DNA of 64,000 nt from positions 3,472,001 to 3,536,000 of the forward strand of contig JAHBZM010000001.1 in NCBI GenBank assembly GCA_019635435.1, given 5' to 3'. Source of the stretch: Ramlibacter sp. (lineage in GTDB: Bacteria > Pseudomonadota > Gammaproteobacteria > Burkholderiales > Burkholderiaceae_C). This document shows positions 7,289 to 15,852 of the stretch, in pieces. The notes below the pieces were generated by a model. That model was not told the origin of the DNA. It saw only the letters and a list, made by a program, of their open reading frames with translations, and ran no database searches. Position numbers and translations under genes: made by a program. Positions within the stretch are counted from its first letter, which is position 1; each line of letters begins with the position of its first letter.

Positions 7289-8500
7289 ATGACAGACCCC
7301 ACCACCCCCGCCTCCTCCAACGGCCTGCTGGCCGGCATGCGCGTGCTGGACTTCGGCCGCTTCATCGCCGGCCCCTACTGCGCCGCGCTGCTGGGCGACC
7401 ATGGCGCCGACGTGATCCGCATCGAGCGCGTGGAAGGCGGCGAAGACCGCTATGTGCCGCCGGTGGCCGACAGCGGCGAGGGCGGCCTGTACCTGCAGAT
7501 GAACCGCAACAAGCGTTGCCTCACGCTGGACCTGGCCAGCGACGAAGGCCGCACCATCGTGCGCGAGCTGGTGCAGACCGCCGACGTGGTGGTGGCCAAC
7601 CTGCCGCCGGCCACGCTGGCCAAGCTCGGGCTGGACTGGGACAGCATCCACGCACTCAACCCCCGCGTCGTGCTGACCCTGGCCACGGCGTACGGCAGCA
7701 CCGGGCCGCTGGCCCAGCAGCCGGGCTTTGATTCGGTGGGCCAGGCCATGAGCGGCGCCATGTACATGTCGGGACTGCCCGATGCGCCGGTGCGCGCCAA
7801 CGTCAACTATGTAGACATCGCCACCGCGCAGGCCTGCGCCATGGGCACGCTGGCCGCGCTGTGGGCCCGCGAGCGCACGGGGCTGGGCCAGCAGGTGGAA
7901 GGCTCGCTGCTGCGCTCGGCGCTGATCCACGGCAATTCGGTGCTGATCGAGCAGGCCGTGCGCGCGCCCAACCGCGTGCCCCAGGGCAACCGCGGCTACC
8001 TCGGCGCGCCCGGCGACCTGTTTCGCACCACCACGGGCTGGCTGGTGGTGCAGTCGGTCGGGCAGGCCATGTTTGACCGCTGGTGCGCGATGGTGGGCCG
8101 GCCCGAGCTGGCCACCGAAGCGCGCTACGCGAGCGACGCGCTGCGCGGCCGGCACAGCGCCGAGATCAGCGCCATCATGGGCGCATGGTGCGCCAGCCGA
8201 ACGCGCGACGAGGTGCTGGCCGCGCTGGCCCGCGCCAGAATCCCGGCCGGGCCGGTCTACAGCCCGCAGGAGGCGCTGGACGACCCGCACGTGCAGGCCA
8301 CGGGCCTGTTGCCTCAGCGGCCCTTTGGCGGCATGGCGGGCACCTACCCGCTGGCGCCGCATCCGGTGGATCTGTCGGCCACGCCGGCCGGGTTCCACCG
8401 CCCCGCGCCACAGCTGGGCGAACATACCGACGAGATTCTGGCGGCGCTGGGCCACAGCGCCGCGGCCATCCGCGGCCTGCGCGAGCGCGGCGTGGTCTGA
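7289..8500 (+). CDS. CaiB/BaiF family (class III) CoA-transferase
   Basis: 403-residue class III CoA-transferase that moves CoA between carboxylic acids. The N-terminus MRVLDFGRFIAGPYCAALLG is the family signature, followed by GADVIRIE; the catalytic Asp is the D of NYVDIATAQA near residue 175, and RGYLGAPGDLF with later HPHVQATGLL-like DDPHVQATGLLPQRP complete the fold. The ATG at 7289 lies three codons into the frame, downstream of a possible GTG at 7280. The acyl groups involved are unknown, because no dehydrogenase or hydratase gene is adjacent. Confidence 0.92.
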   Translation: MTDPTTPASSNGLLAGMRVLDFGRFIAGPYCAALLGDHGADVIRIERVEGGEDRYVPPVADSGEGGLYLQMNRNKRCLTLDLASDEGRTIVRELVQTADVVVANLPPATLAKLGLDWDSIHALNPRVVLTLATAYGSTGPLAQQPGFDSVGQAMSGAMYMSGLPDAPVRANVNYVDIATAQACAMGTLAALWARERTGLGQQVEGSLLRSALIHGNSVLIEQAVRAPNRVPQGNRGYLGAPGDLFRTTTGWLVVQSVGQAMFDRWCAMVGRPELATEARYASDALRGRHSAEISAIMGAWCASRTRDEVLAALARARIPAGPVYSPQEALDDPHVQATGLLPQRPFGGMAGTYPLAPHPVDLSATPAGFHRPAPQLGEHTDEILAALGHSAAAIRGLRERGVV

Positions 8501-8512
8501 CCCGGCGCGCGT

Positions 8513-8950
8513 TCAGCCGCGCACCACCAGCACCGGCAGCGTGGTGTGCGACAGCACGCGCTGCGTGACGCTGCCCAGCAGCAGCTTCTCGATGCCGTGG
8601 CGCCCGTGCGATCCCATGATGATCAGGTCGGCGCCCAGCGAGGTCGCGGCCTCCAGGATGCCCTCATGCACCACGTGGCCCTCCACGGTTTTCTGCTCGC
8701 AGGACAGGCCCTGGGCCTTGACCGCATCGCTCGCCACGGCCAGCGCCTTGGTCGCGCTGGCCGTGGCCGCGGCCATGTATTCGTTCTGGCCGAAGGCGTA
8801 GTCGGCGCCGACGCCGACAAAGGGGTAGTAATCGATCACGTTGATGAGGGTGATGCGGCTGCCAAAGGCCTTGGCCAGCGTCACGGCCTTGTCGGCCGCG
8901 ATCAGCGCGGTGCCCGATCCGTCGACCGGAACCAGTATGTGCTTGAACAT
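8513..8950 (-). CDS. Universal stress protein, UspA family
   Basis: 145-residue single-domain universal stress protein. It begins MFKHILVPVDGSGTALIA and carries the ATP-binding G-2x-G-9x-G-S pattern as GSHGRHGIEKLLLGSVTQRV near the C-terminus, so it is of the ATP-binding type. Such proteins respond to starvation or respiratory stress. It is a single gene between the convergent CoA-transferase and the 2OG dioxygenase, with its own upstream region of about 105 bases. Confidence 0.94.
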   Translation of the reverse strand: MFKHILVPVDGSGTALIAADKAVTLAKAFGSRITLINVIDYYPFVGVGADYAFGQNEYMAAATASATKALAVASDAVKAQGLSCEQKTVEGHVVHEGILEAATSLGADLIIMGSHGRHGIEKLLLGSVTQRVLSHTTLPVLVVRG

Positions 8951-9055
8951 GATGTGCCTCGCTTTCCCGGTTGCGCGGCACGCCGGTGCGGCATGCCAGC
9001 AAGGCCAATCTACACCCGTGTGCGGCCGCTGTCTGTAGGAAGAGGTGCTGCGGCC

Positions 9056-9784
9056 TCAGTCGCCCTGGAAGCCGCCCGCGCGGTAGGTCAGCACCAGCGT
9101 GTCGCGGTGGCCATGCCCGTCCTCGGGCTGGATCGGCGTGGACTCGTGGATCACGCGCTCGTCGTCCAGCAGCAGCAGCGTCCACGGTTCGGTCAGGGTG
9201 AAGCGCTGGCCGTTGGGGCCCTGGGTCTCGAACACGCGGGTCTCGCCGCCCTTGATGCCGTGACGCCCCACCAGCAGCACCGCCACCAGGTCCACGCCGT
9301 CGCGGTGGGCGCCCTCGGGCGTGGGCCGGCCAATGCCGTCGGCGGTGTCAATGCGGAACTGGTGCGCCTCCACCGACCAGGGCCGCTCGCCCTTGAATTC
9401 GCTGCAGACACGGCCAATGGCGCGCAGCAGCTTGCTCCAGCCAGGCTGCGCCACGGTCTGCGCCGCCATGGGTTCAAACCAGCGCTGCATGCCGCCATGC
9501 AGCGCGTTGTATTCCACCGGCTGCCAGTGCGCGCGGTGCGGCACGGGCAGCAGTTGGCCCTGTGCCAGGCTGAAGCAGGAATGGCGACGCCGCCGGTAGC
9601 GGCCGCCGTCCTTGAGGTATTCGTCCGGGGGCAGGTCGTCCCAGCCCGGCGTCAGCGCCTGCAGTTCTTCGGGCCGGCATCCGGCCAGTTCGCACACACC
9701 GGCCGGGCTCAGCACGGCATAGCCCTGCTGGCGCAGGAAGGTGACGAGTTGGGACGGGTAGGTGTAGGCGGGCGTCAGCAGCAT
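9056..9784 (-). CDS. 2OG-Fe(II) dioxygenase, PF10014-like
   Basis: 242-residue protein of the 2OG-Fe dioxygenase family whose characterised members hydroxylate free L-amino acids such as isoleucine. The iron ligands are seen as the H-x-D of EGAHRDGVDLVAV at about residue 160 and the distal His in DERVIHESTPI, with the 2-oxoglutarate-binding Arg in RDTLVLTYR at the end. The N-terminal part GYAVLSPAGVCELAG and the LPPDEYLKDGGRYRRRRHSCF segment are typical. The substrate is not predictable. It is followed 25 bases on, convergent in neither direction, by the region upstream of the universal stress gene. Confidence 0.82.
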   Translation of the reverse strand: MLLTPAYTYPSQLVTFLRQQGYAVLSPAGVCELAGCRPEELQALTPGWDDLPPDEYLKDGGRYRRRRHSCFSLAQGQLLPVPHRAHWQPVEYNALHGGMQRWFEPMAAQTVAQPGWSKLLRAIGRVCSEFKGERPWSVEAHQFRIDTADGIGRPTPEGAHRDGVDLVAVLLVGRHGIKGGETRVFETQGPNGQRFTLTEPWTLLLLDDERVIHESTPIQPEDGHGHRDTLVLTYRAGGFQGD

Positions 9785-9809
9785 CCCGCAAGCTTAGCGG
9801 ATGCGCCGC

Positions 9810-10091
9810 TCAGGCGCCGACCTTCACGCCCTTCCAGAATGCCACGCGGCCGCGGACCATTTCGGCGTCGGGCTTGGGGTCGGGGTAGTACCAGACGGCG
9901 TCGGCATTGAGCTCGCCGTTGACGATCAGCGAGTAGTAGCTGGCCTGTCCTTTCCAGGCGCACATGGTCTTGTGGTTGCTGAAGGTCACGTAGTCGCGGT
10001 TCAGCGCGCTTTCGGGAAAGTAGTGGTTGCCCTCGACCACCACGGTGTCGTCGCTCTCGGCGATCACGGTATCGTTCCAGACGGCTTTCAT
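9810..10091 (-). CDS. DUF427-domain protein
   Basis: 93-residue single-domain DUF427 protein. The sequence MKAVWNDTVIAESDDTVVVEGNHYFP and the later CAWKGQASYYSL and DAVWYYPDPKP segments are the family hallmarks (quoted in parts). DUF427 domains have an unknown function and are often found near redox or ergothioneine-type genes. Here the gene sits 14 bases downstream of egtD on the same strand, so it may be the last gene of the egtB-egtD operon. A GGAAAG ribosome site precedes the ATG. Confidence 0.85.
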   Translation of the reverse strand: MKAVWNDTVIAESDDTVVVEGNHYFPESALNRDYVTFSNHKTMCAWKGQASYYSLIVNGELNADAVWYYPDPKPDAEMVRGRVAFWKGVKVGA

Positions 10092-10105
10092 GGGCTTTCC
10101 TTTTT

Positions 10106-11098
10106 CTACTGTGGCGCGTGCAGCCAGTGCACGCTGAAGAGGCGCCCGGGGTCGGTCCAGACCGGTCCGGGCGCGAAACCTGCCTGCGACGCGAGCGCGC
10201 GCAGGCCATCGATGGTGAACTTGTGCGAGTTCTCGGTGTGCAGGGTTTCGCCCTCGGCGAATTCAAAGGCCTCGCCGCCCACGCGCACCTGCTGCCGGCG
10301 GCGGCTGATCAGGTGCATCTCGATGCGTTGCAGCGGCGCGTTGTAGAACGCGTGGTGGGCAAACTGCGCCAGATCGAAGTCGCAGCCCAGCTCCTGGTTG
10401 GCCCGCTCCAGCAGGTTGAGGTTGAACGCGGCCGTGACGCCCTGCGCGTCGTTGTAGGCCGCATGCAGCACGGCCGGGTCCTTGACCAGGTCGGCCCCCA
10501 GCAGCAAGGCACCGCCGCGCAGCACCTGGGCCGCGGTGTGCAGGAAATGCAGGGCCTCGGCGGGCGTGAAGTTGCCGATGGTCGAACCCGGGAAAAAGCC
10601 CACGCGCTGGCCCGCCCCGCGCACCGGCGCGGGCAGCAGCAGGCGCTGGGTGTAGTCGGCCACCACGGGCTGCACATCCAGGCCGGGGTAGTCGCGGCGC
10701 AGGCCGGCGGCTGCGGCATCCAGGTGTTCGCCCGAGATGTCGATGGGCAGGTAGCGCGCGGGCGCTTCCATGGCGTCCAGCAGCACCCGCACCTTGGTAC
10801 AGGAGCCGGCGCCAAACTCGACGATCTCGGCGCGCGGCCCCATGTGCGCGGCGATGTCGCGCGCCTGCGCCTGCAGGATGGCCGACTCGGTGCGCGTGGG
10901 GTAGTACTCGGGCAGTTCGCAGATCCGGTCAAACAGGGCCGAACCACGCGCGTCGTAAAAGTACTTGGGCGAGATGCGGCGCGGCTGCGAGGCCAGCGCC
11001 ACCTTGAGGTCATGGGCAAAGGCGGTATCCGCCGCGCCGGGCTGGTCGGCCACGGCGGGGTTGCGGGCTTCGCGCGGTCGCAGGGCACGGCTCAGCAT
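10106..11098 (-). CDS. egtD: EgtD, L-histidine N(alpha)-trimethyltransferase
   Basis: 330-residue SAM-dependent methyltransferase that converts histidine to hercynine, the first step of ergothioneine synthesis. The N-terminal domain has SPKYFYDARGSALFDRICEL and PEYYPTRTESAIL, the SAM pocket IVEFGAGSCTKVRVLL, and the later FFPGSTIGNF, all diagnostic of EgtD. The C-terminus RIEMHLISRR and ENSHKFTIDGLRALA matches the histidine-binding half. The ATG at 11098 overlaps the last bases of egtB by 7 bases, so the pair is translationally coupled. Confidence 0.94.
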   Translation of the reverse strand: MLSRALRPREARNPAVADQPGAADTAFAHDLKVALASQPRRISPKYFYDARGSALFDRICELPEYYPTRTESAILQAQARDIAAHMGPRAEIVEFGAGSCTKVRVLLDAMEAPARYLPIDISGEHLDAAAAGLRRDYPGLDVQPVVADYTQRLLLPAPVRGAGQRVGFFPGSTIGNFTPAEALHFLHTAAQVLRGGALLLGADLVKDPAVLHAAYNDAQGVTAAFNLNLLERANQELGCDFDLAQFAHHAFYNAPLQRIEMHLISRRRQQVRVGGEAFEFAEGETLHTENSHKFTIDGLRALASQAGFAPGPVWTDPGRLFSVHWLHAPQ

Positions 11099-12369
11099 GT
11101 GGCCTCCCGTGCCAGCCGCAGGCCGCTGAACTGCCAGCGCGCCCCCGGTGGAAAGAAGTTGCGGTAGGTGGGCCGCTCGTGGCCCGCGGGCGTGGCCAGG
11201 CTGCCACCGCGCAGCACCACCTGCCCCACCATGAACTTGCCGTTGTACTCGCTGACCGCGCCCGACAGCGGGCGAAAGCCCGGGTACGGGTCGTACGAGG
11301 AGCGCGTCCATTGCCAGACATGGCCGGTCATCTGCGTGATGCCCGGCGCATCCACAGCAGCCTCCCATTCAAATTCGGTGGGCAGGCGCGCGCCGGCCCA
11401 CTGCGCATAGGCCGCGGCTTCATAGAAGCTGAGCTGGCTGACCGGTTCGTTGTCGTCGAGCGCGCGGACACCGTGCAGCCCGAACACCTGCCAGTGCGGT
11501 GCATCGGCGCGCGGGTCATGCGGCGCCAGCCAGTAAGCCGGCGCCGTCCAGTGCCGGGCCTGCACCATGGCCCAGCCGTCCGACAGCCACCACTGCGGTT
11601 GCTGGTAGCCGCCATCGGCCACAAACTGCGCGTACTCGCCGCAGGTCACGAGCCGGTCGGCGATTTCGTAGGGCTGCAGCAGCACGGGGTGCCTGGGGGT
11701 TTCGTTGTCAAAGGCAAAACCGTCTCCCGCATGCCCCACGTTCACGGTGCCGCCGGGCCGGGCCAGCCAGCGCAGCGCGGGCGTGCTGCTGGCCAGGCGC
11801 AAGGCGGGGCTTTCGTCGGCGCGGCAGGCGGGCAGCAGCGGGTTGCACGAGAACGCATGCAGGATGTCGGTGAGCATCAGTTCCTGGTGCTGCTGCTCAT
11901 GGTGCAGGCCCAGGGTGAGCAGCGGCAGCGCGGCCTGCCAGGCGGCTTCGTCGGCCCCGGCCATGAAGCGCGCCACCGCGTCATCGACATGGGCGCGGTA
12001 GGCCAGCACCTCGGCCTGCGACGGCCGCGTCAGCAGGCCGCGCTGCGGCCGCGCGTGGCGCGGGCCCAGCGACTCGTAGTACGAGTTGAAAAGGTAGGCA
12101 TAGGCCGCGTCAAACGGCTGGTAGCCCGCGGCGTGGGCCTGCAGCACCACGGTCTCGAAAAACCAGGTGGTGTGGGCCAGGTGCCACTTGATGGGGCTGG
12201 CGTCGGGCATGGACTGCACGCACTGGTCTTCGGCCGACAGCGGCGCCGCCAGGGCCAGGCTGTGGGCCCGCACCTGGGCAAACCGCTGCATCTGCGCGGC
12301 GCGCTGGGGCGGGACGGGGTGTGCCGGTGAGGGCCGGGATGGGGAAAGGGACGAGAGCGACATGGACAT
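11092..12369 (-). CDS. egtB: EgtB, ergothioneine sulfoxide synthase
   Basis: 425-residue non-haem iron enzyme that joins hercynine to a thiol substrate with O2. The N-terminal DinB-like domain has IKWHLAHTTWFFE and the iron motif HHEQQHQELMLTD (first His from the WHLAH segment). The C-terminal half is a formylglycine-enzyme-like fold with PVSQLSFYEAAAYAQWAGAR, LPTEFEWEAA and the ending GHERPTYRNFFPP. The start at 12369 was chosen because AGGAGG lies 9 bases upstream; a longer frame begins at 12462 without family similarity. No egtA, egtC or egtE gene is near, so the thiol donor is not known. Confidence 0.94.
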   Translation of the reverse strand: MSMSLSSLSPSRPSPAHPVPPQRAAQMQRFAQVRAHSLALAAPLSAEDQCVQSMPDASPIKWHLAHTTWFFETVVLQAHAAGYQPFDAAYAYLFNSYYESLGPRHARPQRGLLTRPSQAEVLAYRAHVDDAVARFMAGADEAAWQAALPLLTLGLHHEQQHQELMLTDILHAFSCNPLLPACRADESPALRLASSTPALRWLARPGGTVNVGHAGDGFAFDNETPRHPVLLQPYEIADRLVTCGEYAQFVADGGYQQPQWWLSDGWAMVQARHWTAPAYWLAPHDPRADAPHWQVFGLHGVRALDDNEPVSQLSFYEAAAYAQWAGARLPTEFEWEAAVDAPGITQMTGHVWQWTRSSYDPYPGFRPLSGAVSEYNGKFMVGQVVLRGGSLATPAGHERPTYRNFFPPGARWQFSGLRLAREATC

Positions 12370-12570
12370 GCCGGAAAGCCTCCTGCTTTTTTGTGCCTGA
12401 GGGCCACGGGTTCCTGGGCACCCGCGCCTCCAGGGAGTTGGTCGTGTTCCGATCAAATTCATTACAGCACAGGCACGCGGTGCGCGTGTGTCGGATCAGA
12501 ACCCTACTGACATTTCTCGCGGGCTTCTTGCCGCGTTCCCGCCGCACTTCCTGCCGGATCGCCCAGCCCG

Positions 12571-12637
12571 TTTGCTATGGTTTCAGTAGCACACAGTGGC
12601 CGCCCCGTCTGGACTCCAGCCCTGTTTGATCAAAATC
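12571..12637 (+). repeat. Dispersed repeat, copy B
   Basis: Intergenic copy of the same repeat, between egtB and an SDR gene. The core at 12593-12621 reads ACAGTGGCCGCCCC then GTCTGGACTCCAGCC; it is preceded by TTTGCTATGGTTTCAGTAGC and followed by CTGTTTGATCAAAA. It differs from copy A by two substitutions in the core. The left flank (GTAGCAC) is shared with copy D. Apart from this element, 12370-12643 holds only the presumed egtB promoter. Confidence 0.8.
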
Positions 12638-12643
12638 TCGGGC

Positions 12644-13444
12644 TCAAAGCGCCTTGCGGCCCATCAAACCGCCCAGCCGGCGCACCAGCCACTTGGGGCT
12701 GCCGCGCGAGGCCAGCATGGCCGCGCGGTTGACCACGCCGGGCACGCAGATCACCTCGCCCTTGAGGCAGGCCTCGAAGCCCTGGCGGGCCACGTCGTCC
12801 ACATCGCCGATCAGGAAGCCCGGCAGTTGGCCCAGCCGCGCGTTGGCCTGGGTGGCGCTGCTGAGCATGTGGGTGGCGGTGATGCCCGGGCACAGCGCGG
12901 TCACGGTCACGCCCGTGCCGCGCAGCTCCTCGGCCAGCGACTCGGTGAGCGACAGCACATAGGCCTTGCTGGCCGCGTAGGTGGCCAGCGTGGGCACGGG
13001 CTGGAAGGCGGCGATCGACGCCACGTTGAGCACCCGGCCACTGCCGCGCGCCACCATGGGCGGCAACAGATGCGCGAGCATCGCGGTGAGCCCGGCCATG
13101 TTCAGGTCGATCATCTGCGCATGCACGGCCGGCTTCATCGCGGCAAAGCTGCCTTGCGACAGCACGCCCGCGCAGTTGACCAGCACATCGATGCGGCGGC
13201 GCTTGCGCCTGAGCGCGGCCGCGAGCCGCGCGGCGGCGTCGGGTTGCGACAGGTCGGCCGGCTCGACCCAGGCCCTGACCCCCTGTTCGGCCGACAGGGC
13301 CTGCGCGAGCGCGGCGAGCTTGTCGGCGCTGCGCGCCACCAGCACCAGGTCGTGACCGGCCTGGGCAAAGCAGCGGGCCAGCGCCTCGCCAATGCCGGAC
13401 GAGGCGCCCGTGATCAGGGCAACGGGGGAAGCGATGGCAGCCAT
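12644..13444 (-). CDS. Short-chain dehydrogenase/reductase (DltE/YqjQ-like)
   Basis: 266-residue SDR with the glycine motif TGASSGIGEALA at about residue 10-21, NCAG near residue 90, and the catalytic triad as NVASIAAF and YAASKAYV. The C-terminal extension EVICVPGVVNRAAMLASRG followed by RRLGGLMGRK is typical of the YqjQ/DltE-like SDR branch associated with lipid or membrane metabolism. The ATG at 13444 is preceded by CGGAGC at the right spacing; an earlier in-frame ATG at 13474 has no ribosome site. The specific substrate is unknown. Confidence 0.86.
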   Translation of the reverse strand: MAAIASPVALITGASSGIGEALARCFAQAGHDLVLVARSADKLAALAQALSAEQGVRAWVEPADLSQPDAAARLAAALRRKRRRIDVLVNCAGVLSQGSFAAMKPAVHAQMIDLNMAGLTAMLAHLLPPMVARGSGRVLNVASIAAFQPVPTLATYAASKAYVLSLTESLAEELRGTGVTVTALCPGITATHMLSSATQANARLGQLPGFLIGDVDDVARQGFEACLKGEVICVPGVVNRAAMLASRGSPKWLVRRLGGLMGRKAL

Positions 13445-13584
13445 GGAAGCTCCGTGAGCGCGTGGGAGCTTCATTCAAGCATAGACCGGGCTCTCTGGAA
13501 AGTTGTCACGTGCGCTACCCCGCGGGGCAACGGCCGCCGCTAACATCGATCTTCTTTGAGCAACGCCGAATCCAGGAGACCCCC

Positions 13585-14622
13585 ATGTCCGCAACCACCA
13601 CCCTCACCAACCACCAGGTCCGTCTGGCCCAGCGCCCCACGGGCACGCCCGGGCGTGAATGCTGGAGCTTCACCGAAGAACCCGTGGCCGAGCCGGCCGC
13701 CGGCGGCGTGCTGGTCAAGACCCTGGCGCTGTCGCTGGACCCGGCCATGCGCGGCTGGATGAATGAGGGCAAGAGCTACATCCCGCCCGTGGGCATTGGT
13801 GAAGTCATGCGCGCCGGTGGCATTGGCAAGGTGGTGGCTTCGGCCAACCCGAAGTTCGCCGTGGGCGACATGGTCTCGGCCAGCCTGGGCGTGCAGGAAT
13901 ACTGCCTGGTGCCCGAAGACCAGGTCAAGCGCAGCGGCATGTTCAAGATCGACCTGCGCGCCGGCACCATGACGCAGTGGATGAACGTGCTGGGCATGCC
14001 CGGCATGACCGGCTACTTCGGCCTGATGGATGTGGGCATGCCCAAGCCGGGCGAGACCGTGGTGGTCTCGGGCGCGGCGGGCGCCGTCGGCCAGACCGTG
14101 GGCCAGCTCGCCAAGATCAAGGGCTGCCGCGTGGTGGGCATTGCCGGCGGGCGCGCCAAGTGCGACTGGGTGGTGAACGAGCTGGGCTTTGACGCCTGCA
14201 TCGACTACAAGGCCGGCAACGTGAAGGCCGGCCTCAAGGAACACTGCCCCAAGGGCGTGGACATCTACTTTGACAACGTGGGCGGCGACATCCTGGACGA
14301 CGTGCTGGCCCGCATTGGCCGCGGCGCGCGCATCATCATCTGCGGCGCCATCAGCCAGTACAACAACACCACGCCCGTGCAGGGCCCCAAGAACTACCTG
14401 AGCCTGCTGGTCAACCGCGCGCGCATGGAAGGCATTGTGGTGTTCGACTACGCCGACCGCTACCACCTTGCGGTGGCCGAGATGGCCGGCTACCTCAAGG
14501 ACGGCCGCATGAAGAGCAAGGAAGACATCGTGGAAGGCCTGGAGACCTTCCCCGAGGCGCTGATCAAGCTGTTCACGGGCGCCAACTTCGGCAAGCTGGT
14601 GCTCAAGGTCGCCGAGGCCTGA
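13585..14622 (+). CDS. NADP-dependent oxidoreductase, MDR family (CurA/prostaglandin-reductase type)
   Basis: 345-residue zinc-free medium-chain reductase of the leukotriene/prostaglandin-reductase and CurA group, which reduce alpha,beta-enones with NADPH. It shows VKTLALSLDPAMRGWM near residue 45, the MTGYFGLMDVG segment before the Rossmann fold, the nucleotide loop VVSGAAGAVGQTVGQLA at about residue 155, and VDIYFDNVGGDILD. The ATG at 13585 has AGGAG 7 bases upstream. It is divergently placed from the SDR; the two may share the 13445-13584 promoter region. Confidence 0.92.
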   Translation: MSATTTLTNHQVRLAQRPTGTPGRECWSFTEEPVAEPAAGGVLVKTLALSLDPAMRGWMNEGKSYIPPVGIGEVMRAGGIGKVVASANPKFAVGDMVSASLGVQEYCLVPEDQVKRSGMFKIDLRAGTMTQWMNVLGMPGMTGYFGLMDVGMPKPGETVVVSGAAGAVGQTVGQLAKIKGCRVVGIAGGRAKCDWVVNELGFDACIDYKAGNVKAGLKEHCPKGVDIYFDNVGGDILDDVLARIGRGARIIICGAISQYNNTTPVQGPKNYLSLLVNRARMEGIVVFDYADRYHLAVAEMAGYLKDGRMKSKEDIVEGLETFPEALIKLFTGANFGKLVLKVAEA

Positions 14623-14639
14623 GCGCCAGGCCCGGCCGG

Positions 14640-14993
14640 TCAGTGGTCGTGCTTGTGGTGCTTGTGCTTCTGGGGCTTGCCGTTCATCTTCACGAAGTAC
14701 ACGGGCTGGCCGCAAGCGTTGTACTGATGGCAGTGCTTGGCCCATTTCTTCGCGTGGCCCGGCGGAACGTACAGGTACAGCGGCTGCACGGGCACAACCA
14801 CCTGCGGCCGCTGCACCCAGACCGGCTGCGCATAGATCACGGGCGGCGGCGGGGCATTGCCGATGTCGATTCGGCCATAGACGCCCGGGGTGAGCACGCC
14901 GCCCACGGTCACGTTCATGTAGGGCTCGGCGGCCAGGGCTGACAGGCTCCACGCGCCCAGGGCCAGCAACAGGGCCTTGCGAAGGTTTTTCAT
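14640..14993 (-). CDS. Small secreted protein with Pro-rich and His/Lys-rich segments, function unknown
   Basis: 117-residue exported protein. A signal peptide (LRKALLLALGAWSLSALAAE) covers residues 4-23. The mature part starts PYMNVTVGGVLTPGVYGRI, then a PPPPVIYAQPVW segment, then VPPGHAKKWAKHCHQYNACGQPVYFV with two Cys that could form a disulphide, and ends in a His/Lys-rich tail (HKHHKHDH) likely to bind metal. Similar proteins are common in Burkholderiales but have no assigned role. It follows 9 bases after the glycine-zipper gene stop region on the same strand and is likely in one unit with it. Confidence 0.75.
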   Translation of the reverse strand: MKNLRKALLLALGAWSLSALAAEPYMNVTVGGVLTPGVYGRIDIGNAPPPPVIYAQPVWVQRPQVVVPVQPLYLYVPPGHAKKWAKHCHQYNACGQPVYFVKMNGKPQKHKHHKHDH

Positions 14994-15002
14994 GGCGGGC
15001 GA

Positions 15003-15674
15003 TCAGGCGGCGCTGGGCGCCAGGGTCAGCGCCGAGGTGCTGGCAGGCGCCACCCGCAGGCTGTTGCCCTCGACCCTGACGCTGGTGCCGGCCGCGATGG
15101 CCCCCGACTGCTCGATGGTCCGGTAGGAGCCATCGGCCATGCGCACCCGCATCTGGTAGCTGGTGTACTTCTTGGAATTTTTCTCGATGGCGTGGCCCGC
15201 ATAGGCACCGCCCGCGGCGCCCAGCACGGTCGCCGCCGTCTTGCCGTTGCCACCGCCCACCTGGTTGCCCAGCAGGCCGCCAACCAGGCCACCGGCCACG
15301 GCGCCCAGGCCCACGCCCGAATTGGCAATGCCATTGACCTGGCCCTGGTGCTGCACGGCGGTCACCGATTCCACCACGCCGCAGGTGCTGCACACGGGTG
15401 CGGCGGCCACATGGCGCTGGGGCGCCGGCACGGCCGCCTTCGCGGGGGTCTGGCTGCCTGGCTTGGCGGGCGCGGACTGGCTCAGGGTCATGGTGTCCTG
15501 GGGTGCCCCATCCTGCGCCCCGATGCGGTTGCTGACCAGCGTGGCCGCGAGCGCCAGCGTGGTCACGCCCAGCACGGCCACGGTGGGGATCAGTGCCTTG
15601 CTGTGGCGCAGGCGCTCACCCCAGCCCGGCTGCTGGCCGGGGGGCGTCATGGTGGTGTGTGTCGTTGAGTCCAT
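15003..15674 (-). CDS. Glycine-zipper 2TM envelope protein
   Basis: 223-residue membrane-anchored protein. A single N-terminal hydrophobic helix (LIPTVAVLGVTTLALAATLV, about residues 28-47) is followed by a Ala/Pro-rich periplasmic linker and CSTCGVVESVTAV; then comes the glycine-zipper segment with repeated GxxxG (GVGLGAVAGGLVGGLLGNQV, ATVLGAAGGAYAGHAIE) and a beta-rich tail. This is the Rick_17kDa/SlyB-like glycine-zipper 2TM layout, linked to envelope integrity. The ATG at 15674 has AAGGAG 8 bases upstream. The stop is 9 bases before the small secreted protein gene. Confidence 0.85.
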   Translation of the reverse strand: MDSTTHTTMTPPGQQPGWGERLRHSKALIPTVAVLGVTTLALAATLVSNRIGAQDGAPQDTMTLSQSAPAKPGSQTPAKAAVPAPQRHVAAAPVCSTCGVVESVTAVQHQGQVNGIANSGVGLGAVAGGLVGGLLGNQVGGGNGKTAATVLGAAGGAYAGHAIEKNSKKYTSYQMRVRMADGSYRTIEQSGAIAAGTSVRVEGNSLRVAPASTSALTLAPSAA

Positions 15675-15852
15675 GGTGGTTCTCCTTGTCATGTGCAGGC
15701 ATTGTTGGGCCGCCAGCCGGATACACGGCGTAGGGTCTTGTGACATGCGTAAGTAGGAGGAAACGCACACCCGGGCCGTGGTGTGACATAAGGCACGGTC
15801 CGGCCCACGGCCCCCCCGGCGCCGGGCCCTGATCAGCCCGCAGATCAACCCG

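Noticed and set aside
14600..14640. A GC-rich hairpin (GGCCTGAGCGCCAGGCC) between the MDR gene and the convergent small protein gene, considered as a terminator.
   Set aside because: No T run follows on either strand and part of the stem is coding, so it is not called.
13540..15393. A 617-codon minus-strand open frame covering the MDR oxidoreductase and envelope genes.
   Set aside because: It crosses two well-supported gene regions, has shadow-type composition and no recognisable domain.
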